Positions 1 through 6,766 of a stretch of DNA of 64,000 nt are shown here, piece by piece. Location of the stretch: positions 1-64,000 of the forward strand of contig JAEZCE010000006.1 in the NCBI GenBank assembly GCA_023429995.1, read 5' to 3'. The position numbers were made by a program, and so were the translations under genes. Source of the DNA: Bacillota bacterium. Lineage in GTDB: Bacteria > Bacillota > UBA4882 > UBA8346. The number at the start of each line of letters is the position of its first letter. Position 1 is the stretch's first letter. The notes under the pieces are model-generated. The model saw only the letters and a list, made by a program, of their open reading frames with translations, did not search any database and had not been told where the DNA came from.

Positions 1-54
1 TGATTTTGATAATTTTGGGGAGCTATCTATATTGAAAAAGTCGGTCTAAAAAAA

Positions 55-197
55 GGTAACGGAAACAGGATTTACGGGATTTACAGGATTCACAGGATTA
101 AGACCTGGTAAAATTGGGCTGCAAAAAACAGATAATGCATAGGGGTTTAAAAAAATCCAGTAAATCCATAAAATCCTGTGAATCCCGTTTACGTTCC
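55..197. repeat. Imperfect inverted repeat of ATTTACAGGATT type
   Basis: The left arm (55-99) contains short echoes of GGATTTAC, GGATTCAC and ACAGGATT. The right arm (153-197) is its imperfect reverse complement, so the pair could form a hairpin of about 45 bp with a loop of about 50 bases. Dispersed repeats built on this motif occur in many bacterial genomes; that is a general impression, not a search result. No transposase is nearby. Confidence 0.7.
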
Positions 198-341
198 TTT
201 AGTTAGACAAGCGGTACAGTATAGTTACTATTTCAATATGGAAGTTTTTTGCCTTTTTTGCGAGGGAAAAGGGGGGCATGAGGTCCACGAGGTCCAAAAA
301 ATAAATAGAAATGAAAAGGATTGGTTTTTACAGATCACGAT

Positions 342-418
342 AATGTTTGAAGAAATGCAATCACCCAAGGGAGAAACGGGAAAAATGTTTGGAGAAATGC
401 AATCACCCAAGGGAGAAA
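342..418. repeat. Two 35-bp direct repeats at 42-bp spacing
   Basis: Bases 342-376 and 384-418 are identical at all but one position and lie exactly 42 bases apart, which is 14 codons. The core is GAAATGCAATCACCCAAGGG. In one frame this reads EMQSPKGE twice and on the other strand SPLGDCIS twice. It may be a coding remnant or a short tandem repeat array. Confidence 0.75.
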
Positions 419-561
419 TCCGTAAAAGCTCCGCCATTTTTGCTTGGCTAATGCAGGAAATTGGGTCTAAAAAGGGAATTATTCCGGTGAAAATTAAATT
501 TGGGACTCTCATGGTCTAATCTGGAACCCAAAGCTTATATTGATAAAGGCAGAGATGGGAA

Positions 562-1041
562 ATGAAAAAAAATTTGTTGGTTTTTACGGGCATGATCCTC
601 ATTACGGTGCTGTCTTCGGTATCCCTGGCCCGGAATGAAGAACGATATGCGTATATTACATCCAATAACGATGGGGATTTTTACGTCGATAAAATCGCCC
701 TTCGTGATTTCATTTCACTAAACAGCTCTCCCTTGGAAGTGTGGGTTAAAATCGTCGGTTCGGAAATGTATCTGAGAAATCTGGTCCGGCAATATCCAAA
801 GCTCTGTTATTACAGCGGCTGGTATGTGTTGCAGCGTATCCAATTTAACGTCTCGCAGTTTAAAATATTATCTTATTTTATCTATTCCGATGCCGGAGAG
901 TTATTGGTATCCTGTCAATTTGCCAGTCCCCAATGGCAAGAGATGTCTCCCGTCTCGGTACCGGGAATCATCGTTCACAAGATTATCGATCAATTGAATC
1001 AAGATAACAGCCAAAACGCTGAGAACGGTAACAATCCATAA
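562..1041 (+). CDS. Secreted surface-adhesin-E-like protein
   Basis: The 159-residue product starts with a clear signal peptide (basic MKKN, hydrophobic core to about residue 22), so it should be exported. The mature part has the pattern of the surface-adhesin protein E family: an aromatic and Asp-rich opening (YAYITSNNDGDFYVD), then EVWVKIVGS, then a strand ending in FKILSYFIYSDAGELL, then a W and a SVPG-like turn. Family members are small secreted proteins, a few of them implicated in adhesion; no function is established for this branch. The tail after about residue 145 is Asn- and Gln-rich and probably disordered. It stands alone and is followed by its own terminator. The family call is by pattern only. 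Confidence 0.6.
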   Translation: MKKNLLVFTGMILITVLSSVSLARNEERYAYITSNNDGDFYVDKIALRDFISLNSSPLEVWVKIVGSEMYLRNLVRQYPKLCYYSGWYVLQRIQFNVSQFKILSYFIYSDAGELLVSCQFASPQWQEMSPVSVPGIIVHKIIDQLNQDNSQNAENGNNP

Positions 1042-1070
1042 AAGATAGGCCAATTGAGAAAATTTACCTA

Positions 1071-1116
1071 AAAGCCCGGAATGAAGCTTAACCTAAAGTT
1101 GGGCTTTATTTTTTTT
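1071..1116 (+). terminator. Rho-independent terminator after the adhesin-E-like gene
   Basis: AAAGCCC at 1071-1077 pairs with GGGCTTT at 1101-1107 and is followed by a T-rich run (1108-1116). It lies 30 bases after the stop codon. Confidence 0.7.
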
Positions 1117-1143
1117 GCCGGTAAAATGATAAAGATTGAAATG

Positions 1144-1250
1144 GGGCTGTCCCAAAAGAAAACATTACCATCAACCAATACAATATATTGAAACCGACCG
1201 ATTCGATGAAGGGATATATTGCATTGGTTAGGGATTTGGAATTATTTTTT
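1144..1250. repeat. Palindromic intergenic element, copy A
   Basis: This copy begins GGGCTGTCCCAAAAG and has a central pair ACAATATAT ... ATATATTG. The two halves are imperfect reverse complements across the whole length. The same layout occurs at 28457-28562, 38208-38318 and 41232-41344. This is the most diverged copy, with a right end reading GGCAACCTCGAC. It lies between the first terminator and comFA. Confidence 0.6.
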
Positions 1251-1364
1251 TGGCAACCTCGACAATTTATAATTTTTTGAAATAATCCAAGCAAAATGAA
1301 GGAATAATTTCTAAATTATGGAATTATACAAATAGAGTTATACAAAAACTATTCTCATCGGCAG

Positions 1365-3128
1365 GTGAAAAAGCTGCTCTCTCCCAAATACTTTTTATAT
1401 CTCGCTGTTAGTCCGGAAGGAAAGAATAAAATCGATATCAGCAGCAATCCCCGTGTGGATGCTTATTATTTAAACGAGTTCAATTACAGCATGATTTATG
1501 TTTTTCAACCTCCTTATCCGATTTGGGCTGCGGAAATTCTGCTCCGAAGATTACGGATTGATCATGCGATTGGTCAAATCATCAGTCCCAATCAATTATT
1601 AAAAATTGCAGCCAGGATTGTAAAGGAAATCTTTCCGCATACCCGGTTAGCGGTTCAAAAATATGAAATCCATGAGTTGAAGCTGGAAGAATTCAATCTT
1701 CCCGATATTGAAAGTCTGTTTTGGGGCAGGACGTTGCTGGAAACTGAGATTCCCGAATTGTTCCGCGCCAATGGCATTGAACTTCCCTGGGATCCGGAGG
1801 ATTGGATGCAGTATTTGTATCTCCAGTCCAAGGTGCAACGGGAAGCGGCGGTTAGCCTTGACAAGTTGGGTTTGCCCCGTTGCAGGCGATGTGGCGAAAG
1901 AAAAGCCATCATGGAAGATGATTGTATATTCTGCGGCCATTCCCATTGTTTGACCTGTATGAATTGCCAGACCATGGGCATCGCCAAAAGCTGTATTCCA
2001 TTATACTTTCAGAGTTATCCGATGCGCCATGGCATCCAAATCACAACCGTGCGGCCCCGTCTGAAGTTTGAGTTAACTCCGCCGCAACAACGGGCCTCCG
2101 AAGCAGTGGTCCGTTTCCTGGAGAGTAAGGAAAGACGGTTTTTAGTCTGGGCCGTTTGCGGCGCCGGAAAAACGGAAGTGAGTTTTGGGGGCTTGGCAAA
2201 GGCGCTATCCGGAGGTCAACGGGTATTGTTTGCGATTCCCCGTAAAGATGTGGTCATCGAGTTGGTTCCGCGACTAAAAGAGGCTTTTCCGGAAATAGCC
2301 GTTTCGTCGTTGTATGGTGGGAGCGGTGAGCGTTTTCTTGATGTTCCGCTCACAATTGCCACCACTCACCAGTGTTTGCGGTTTTATCAAAGTTTTGACT
2401 TGGTGATACTGGATGAAGCCGATGCTTATCCCTATCAGGGATGCGCAATGCTGCATGATGCGGTTTTACGGGCTATGAAACCCGGCGGGCATTTGGTGAT
2501 TATGACGGCAACCCCGGATCAAAGTATGTTAAAGCAGATACGACAGGAGGAATTACCCTATGTTTCGATACCTGCGCGCCCTCACCGCAAACCTTTAATC
2601 GTTCCCGAATGGGTGAAATGCGACTTGCCCGTGGCTGTCGATTGGAAAAGCAAGTGGGAACCTCCTTCGGCCATCCGTGAATTCTTAATGAATTTGAAGG
2701 AAAATCCCCATCCCGGGCTGGTTTTTTTGCCGACGATTCAGCAGATCGAATCCTTGGGCGGTAGTTTGGTGAGATGGGCCCAAATGCGCGGAGTGCTTGG
2801 CGCAATTACTCATTCGAAATCCACCAACCGGATGGAGACAAAAGAAAACCTGTTGAGGGGCAATCTCCAATTTGCAGTCACTTCGACCATTTATGAACGG
2901 GGAATCACCATTCCCAATTTGGATGTGATGGTTCTTCATGCGGATAACGAAAATATTTTCGACCCTCAAACCTTGATTCAAATTGCCGGACGGACCGGCC
3001 GGTTGGGGGAAGGCGGACGGGTTTTGTGGGTTTCAAAAACAAAATCCCGTTCCATGGATACGGCGATTCAAATCATTGCGGAAATGAACCGCGAAGGATA
3101 TGAATTGGGATTTTTAGATGGAAAATAG
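1365..3128 (+). CDS. comFA: ComFA, DNA-uptake helicase
   Basis: ComFA is the cytoplasmic ATP-dependent DEAD-box-like translocase thought to pull single-stranded DNA through the competence channel ComEC. The 587 residues carry a cysteine-rich zinc module (about 172-209, CRRCG ... CIFCGHSHCLTCMNC), a Walker A loop (CGAGKTE, about 264-270), the Walker B box VILDEADAYP (about 346-355), MTATPD and the arginine-finger motif QIAGRTGR near the C-terminus. All match the family. The start is GTG with only a weak upstream purine stretch. comFC and yvyF follow on the same strand, as in Bacillus subtilis, so the product should belong to the transformation machinery. No frameshift or missing motif is seen. 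Confidence 0.93.
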   Translation: MKKLLSPKYFLYLAVSPEGKNKIDISSNPRVDAYYLNEFNYSMIYVFQPPYPIWAAEILLRRLRIDHAIGQIISPNQLLKIAARIVKEIFPHTRLAVQKYEIHELKLEEFNLPDIESLFWGRTLLETEIPELFRANGIELPWDPEDWMQYLYLQSKVQREAAVSLDKLGLPRCRRCGERKAIMEDDCIFCGHSHCLTCMNCQTMGIAKSCIPLYFQSYPMRHGIQITTVRPRLKFELTPPQQRASEAVVRFLESKERRFLVWAVCGAGKTEVSFGGLAKALSGGQRVLFAIPRKDVVIELVPRLKEAFPEIAVSSLYGGSGERFLDVPLTIATTHQCLRFYQSFDLVILDEADAYPYQGCAMLHDAVLRAMKPGGHLVIMTATPDQSMLKQIRQEELPYVSIPARPHRKPLIVPEWVKCDLPVAVDWKSKWEPPSAIREFLMNLKENPHPGLVFLPTIQQIESLGGSLVRWAQMRGVLGAITHSKSTNRMETKENLLRGNLQFAVTSTIYERGITIPNLDVMVLHADNENIFDPQTLIQIAGRTGRLGEGGRVLWVSKTKSRSMDTAIQIIAEMNREGYELGFLDGK

Positions 3129-3187
3129 GACTTTCCAATAATTTTCTTATAAATTAGGTCTAAGGTCTTATAAAAATTCTAAAGAAA

Positions 3188-3982
3188 GTGCCGATGATGA
3201 GAATAGGTAATTTAGAAATTATAAATTGGTTTCAAGAAATGGCCTTGGGTTTGATGGAATTATTTTTTCCACCCCAGGAGCGTTGCCCGGTTTGCTGGCA
3301 GGAAGATCGTTTTCATCAGGGACTCGGAAGAAATTGTCTTCGCAAAATTGCCATGATCACACCGCCTATATGTGAAAAATGCGGCCGCTCCTTAAGAGGC
3401 GAAGGGATGGGTTCCGGCAAAACAATTTGCAGGCAATGCAATCAAACCCGATATTATTTTTCAAAAGCAAGGTCCGTTGCTGTTTATGAAGGCGCTATGC
3501 GTGAGTACCTGGCGGAGTTAAAATACCGGTATCGTCCCGATCTGGGCAAAGCATTGGGCGTGTTACTGGTGGAATGGGTTAAAAATCAGCCTGAATTTCA
3601 AAAGACGGATTGGATCATTCCGATCCCCATTCATCAGCTGAAATTAATGGCCAGAGGTTATAATCAGGCTGAAATATTAGCCAATCCGTTACAAAAATAT
3701 TTGGGAATTCCAATCAGAAATGATATAATAATAAGAGACAAGATCACGCTATCGCAGAATGCGCTTCATAAGGAACAGCGTTTTATCAACATCAATCAGG
3801 CCTTTCGGGTTATCAACGCGAAACCGCTTGAGGGGGCCAAAGTTTTATTGGTTGATGACATTTTTACGACTGGCGCCACAGTCTCCGAGGCTGCCAGAGC
3901 TTTAACAAGATCCGGGGCTCTTGAAGTTAAAGTTTTAACTTTAGCGGGAGGGATTTTGGATCCGGAATGGTTTATTTCATAA
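3188..3982 (+). CDS. comFC: ComFC, phosphoribosyltransferase-like competence protein
   Basis: This 264-residue protein has the ComFC/GntX layout. N-terminal paired cysteines form a zinc ribbon (CPVC ... CEKCG ... CRQCN), and a type I phosphoribosyltransferase fold follows with the PRPP loop VLLVDDIFTTGAT near residue 220. ComFC acts with ComFA in uptake or processing of transforming DNA; its exact reaction is not settled. GTG at 3188 is used here. ATG at 3194 or 3197 is equally possible, and the ribosome binding site (AAAGAAAG) does not decide. It is 59 bases after comFA and 23 before the flagellar gene yvyF, so the three are probably cotranscribed. Confidence 0.9.
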   Translation: MPMMRIGNLEIINWFQEMALGLMELFFPPQERCPVCWQEDRFHQGLGRNCLRKIAMITPPICEKCGRSLRGEGMGSGKTICRQCNQTRYYFSKARSVAVYEGAMREYLAELKYRYRPDLGKALGVLLVEWVKNQPEFQKTDWIIPIPIHQLKLMARGYNQAEILANPLQKYLGIPIRNDIIIRDKITLSQNALHKEQRFININQAFRVINAKPLEGAKVLLVDDIFTTGATVSEAARALTRSGALEVKVLTLAGGILDPEWFIS

Positions 3983-4005
3983 TAGCTTAAAACGGAGGTG
4001 GAGTT

Positions 4006-4455
4006 ATGGACATCAGAAATTGCAAAAGATGCGGCAACATGTTCCACTATAACGGCAATACCGTGTGCAATCATTGCGCCGAGGCAGACCAGCAAGACTT
4101 TGATAAAGTGCGGGATTATCTATTTGAACATCCCAATTCGCCGGCTTCGGAAATCAATCACGAAACCGGAGTGGAAGTGAAGGTTATTACCCGCTTTTTA
4201 AAAGAAGGCCGTCTGAAAATGGAGGGCGGCGGTTCCGACTCGATGATTACCTGCGAGAAATGTGGAGATTCGATCTCTTCCGGCAGGTTTTGTGAGAAGT
4301 GTCTTCAGGAAATGCAGTCGGAGTTGAAACGGGTTTCCAGACCGTCTCAGGGTATTTCTTCTTCGCCGTCCGGACCTTTGCCGGGTAATCCGGGAACCGT
4401 TTGGGCGCAAGCGAAGGTTCATACTTATGACCATATTTTGAAAAAGAAAGATTGA
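4006..4455 (+). CDS. yvyF: YvyF/TIGR03826-type flagellar operon protein
   Basis: The 149-residue product has two treble-clef-like zinc motifs, CKRCGNMFHYNG ... CNHC at the start and CEKCGDSISSGRFCEKC at about residues 83-99, flanking a helical segment that resembles a small winged helix (FDKVRDYLFEHPNSPASEINHETG). This matches the YvyF family found between comF and flgM in Bacillota. It is probably regulatory, but no biochemical role is established. The start is well set by GGAGGTGGAGTT just upstream. It precedes flgM by about 100 bases. Confidence 0.85.
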   Translation: MDIRNCKRCGNMFHYNGNTVCNHCAEADQQDFDKVRDYLFEHPNSPASEINHETGVEVKVITRFLKEGRLKMEGGGSDSMITCEKCGDSISSGRFCEKCLQEMQSELKRVSRPSQGISSSPSGPLPGNPGTVWAQAKVHTYDHILKKKD

Positions 4456-4552
4456 AATGCCTTTACAACTTAGATAAGGAGGAAGACGCCCGGTCAGCGG
4501 GTTATCGTATGAACAAAAATCTTACACAAATCGCAAAGGCAGGTGATAAAGG

Positions 4553-4858
4553 ATGATCATCTCCAATAAACAAGTGCAAAGTATTCTTTCCATGGATCAA
4601 GTAAACGGCGCCAAGAAAAAAGGGAATGCCGTCAATAATCCCGGTCCGGTAAATAAAGCAGATTCCCTGGTTTTATCGGATCGGGCTCAAGGATTGCAAT
4701 TTGCTACCGAACAGGTACTAAAGTCTCCGGAGGTTCGTGCCGAAAAAATAACTGAATTGAAAAATAAAATTCAGGATGGCACCTATCAAGTATCTTCATC
4801 AGACATCGCGCAAAAGATGGTTGGGAGGAGCCTGGTAGACGAGATCGCCGGGAGGTAG
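4553..4858 (+). CDS. flgM: FlgM, anti-sigma-28 factor
   Basis: FlgM binds the flagellar sigma factor SigD/FliA and blocks late genes until the hook-basal body is finished and FlgM is exported. The 101 residues fit: a flexible N-terminal half, SDRAQGLQFATEQVLKSPEVR, then RAEKITELKNKIQDGTY and SSDIAQKMVGRSLVDEI, which is the sigma-binding helical part of the family. Its ATG overlaps the stop of a 15-codon open frame (4509-4556), so translation may be coupled, although that mini-frame may be chance. It is followed 4 bases later by flgN. Sigma-28 promoters are present downstream at 10472 and 12453, consistent with a FlgM/sigma-28 circuit. Confidence 0.9.
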   Translation: MIISNKQVQSILSMDQVNGAKKKGNAVNNPGPVNKADSLVLSDRAQGLQFATEQVLKSPEVRAEKITELKNKIQDGTYQVSSSDIAQKMVGRSLVDEIAGR

Positions 4859-4862
4859 TCCA

Positions 4863-5309
4863 ATGCAAGACAATCAAATACTCCAACAATTGTTGGAACA
4901 AGAACTTGCGCTTTTAGAAGAGCTCAACGGCTTAAGTTTAATGAAAAAGGAAGCACTCATGAAGGAGGACATGGAGACATTAGGATCCATTGTCCGCAAA
5001 GAAAAGGTGTTATCGGTTAAACTTAAAGACGTTAGTGATGAGTGCCTTCCTCAAGTGCAATTTTTTTTGGAAGATTCGAATTTTCCGGCTGAGATAGACG
5101 AAATCTTAGGGCGGGTCAGAAAAACGGCCCTCCAATTCAGGAAAAATAATGAATTAAATCAAAAGTTAATTCAGGATTCACTGGCGTTGGTCCAGTTTAC
5201 GCTGAACTCCTTCCGTTCCATCATGAGTGGAGAAGATTCTCCAAACTTGTATGGATCATCCGGCCGGGTTCATCAAAAAGCAATCCATATGTTGGATGTG
5301 AAGGGGTGA
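4863..5309 (+). CDS. flgN: FlgN, export chaperone for hook-associated proteins
   Basis: FlgN keeps FlgK and FlgL unfolded and delivers them to the flagellar export gate. The 148-residue product is predicted to be almost all helix, with an opening pattern QLLEQELALLEELNGLSLMKKEALMKEDMETL typical of the family's first long helix and a Gln/Asn-rich second helix pair. The length is normal. GGGAGGTAG lies just before the start. It sits directly ahead of flgK and flgL, its usual clients, with 6 bases to flgK. Confidence 0.85.
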   Translation: MQDNQILQQLLEQELALLEELNGLSLMKKEALMKEDMETLGSIVRKEKVLSVKLKDVSDECLPQVQFFLEDSNFPAEIDEILGRVRKTALQFRKNNELNQKLIQDSLALVQFTLNSFRSIMSGEDSPNLYGSSGRVHQKAIHMLDVKG

Positions 5310-5315
5310 GGAAAA

Positions 5316-6734
5316 ATGGCGTCAACATTTTTTGGTTTGGAAACTGGTGTGCGGGGACTGTTGACTCATCAGCAAGCGCTTGAAACCACCGGGCAAAACA
5401 TGTCAAATGCCAGTACTCCTGGTTATTCCAGGCAACGGGTAGAGATTACGGCGACAGAGCCTTATACGGAGCCGGCTTTTACCCGCCTAAAAGTAGCCGG
5501 CCAAATGGGGACCGGTTCAGAAGTGACCGAAGTCAAGCGGATTCGGGATCAAATCATCGATCAGCAAATTCAAAAACAAACTACGACCCAAGGTTATTGG
5601 GATACTCGTCAGGATATATTGGGACAAGCCGAACGGATTATTAACGAGCCCGCCGATGCCAATATTCGCTCGGAAATTGATGCTTACTGGGTGGCTTTGC
5701 AGGAGCTCACAAAAACCCCGGAGAGTCAACCCACCCGTTCGACTCTGCGTCAGACGGCGTTGACGTTGGCCCAAAATATCCGGGAAAATTATGCAAGCTT
5801 GAGAGAGCTGCGTTCCGATACCAATGATAAAATTGTCAGTACTGTCGTTGAGATTAATCGTTACGCCGAGGAAATTGCCCAGTTGAATAAAAGAATAGGG
5901 CAAATAACGGCACTGGGCGATCATCCCAACGATTTAATGGATAAACGGGATTTATTGGTGGAACAGTTGTCGAAAGATGTCAACATCAATACTTCTTTTG
6001 ATGCGCTAAATCGAATTACCGTTCAGATTAATGGAATTCCTTTGGTGAACGGGGATACGGCCGACCCCATCCTGGCAATATCGGAAAATAAAAAAGGGAT
6101 GGTCGCTTTAGAATGGAGCATTCCCAAACACCAGAATGTTGTGGTTACCAATGGCAATTTAGCCGGACTTTTGCAGTTGCGGGACGAGGATTTGCCGAAA
6201 TTGATGGATAGTTATGACAGTCTTACCAGAACTTTGATGACTGAAACCAACCGGATTCATGAGAAAGGTTTTGGTTTAGATAAAAGTACCGGCACTGATT
6301 TTTTCCAAGGCAGCGGCGCGGCGGATATTGATTTAGCGGATGCCATCAAAGATACGGAAAAAGGGTTAAACCGGATTGCTGCTTCCAGCGATGTGATTGG
6401 CCTTCCGGGTAATAATGTCAATGCCCAAAAAATGGCTGATTTACAGCATAAATTGCTAATGCTTGATGAAACGACTACGATGAATGGATTCCTGGGAAAT
6501 ATCATCGGTGATCTCGCGGAAAAATCGTTGGCGGCCCAGACCAATTCAGCTCATCAAACCACTTTGCTGACCAGTTTGGACAATCGCCGGCAATCCGTGT
6601 CCGGAGTCAATCTGGATGAAGAGGCTGCGAATATGATTAAATTCCAGCATGGTTATAATGCGGCAGCCAAGGTAATCACTACCAATGACGCGATGCTCGA
6701 TATCATCATCAACGGCTTGAAGCTAAACCCCTAA
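5316..6734 (+). CDS. flgK: FlgK, hook-filament junction protein 1
   Basis: FlgK is the first of two adaptor proteins joining the hook to the filament. The 472 residues show the standard ends. The N-terminus (FFGLETGVRGLLTHQQALETTGQNMSNASTPGYSRQ) is the flagellar rod/hook signature with NxxNxxTPGYSRQ. The C-terminus (SGVNLDEEAANMIKFQHGYNAAAKVITTNDAMLD) is the matching helix that packs against it. The length is close to that of Bacillus FlgK, unlike the enlarged FlgL next door. It follows flgN by 6 bases with GAGGAAAA as ribosome binding site. Confidence 0.93.
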   Translation: MASTFFGLETGVRGLLTHQQALETTGQNMSNASTPGYSRQRVEITATEPYTEPAFTRLKVAGQMGTGSEVTEVKRIRDQIIDQQIQKQTTTQGYWDTRQDILGQAERIINEPADANIRSEIDAYWVALQELTKTPESQPTRSTLRQTALTLAQNIRENYASLRELRSDTNDKIVSTVVEINRYAEEIAQLNKRIGQITALGDHPNDLMDKRDLLVEQLSKDVNINTSFDALNRITVQINGIPLVNGDTADPILAISENKKGMVALEWSIPKHQNVVVTNGNLAGLLQLRDEDLPKLMDSYDSLTRTLMTETNRIHEKGFGLDKSTGTDFFQGSGAADIDLADAIKDTEKGLNRIAASSDVIGLPGNNVNAQKMADLQHKLLMLDETTTMNGFLGNIIGDLAEKSLAAQTNSAHQTTLLTSLDNRRQSVSGVNLDEEAANMIKFQHGYNAAAKVITTNDAMLDIIINGLKLNP

Positions 6735-6766
6735 AAGAACCGTTTTGACCAAGGAGGGAAACAATT

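Larger units (their letters stand above)
1..561. other. Non-coding stretch, no convincing gene
   Basis: I see no gene I trust here. A 113-codon open frame from 178 to 519 begins inside an inverted repeat, has no ribosome binding site and owes part of its length to a duplicated 42-base unit. An antiparallel frame covers the same bases. The stretch is best described as repeat-bearing intergenic DNA; its two repeats are listed separately. Confidence 0.6.

Noticed and set aside
178..519. A 113-codon open frame and its antiparallel 94-codon partner
   Set aside because: It starts within an inverted repeat, has no ribosome binding site, and includes a duplicated unit; composition is not protein-like outside the repeat.
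4509..4556. A 15-codon frame (MNKNLTQIAKAGDKG) overlapping the flgM start
   Set aside because: Too short and without a well-spaced ribosome binding site; possible translational coupling is mentioned under flgM only.
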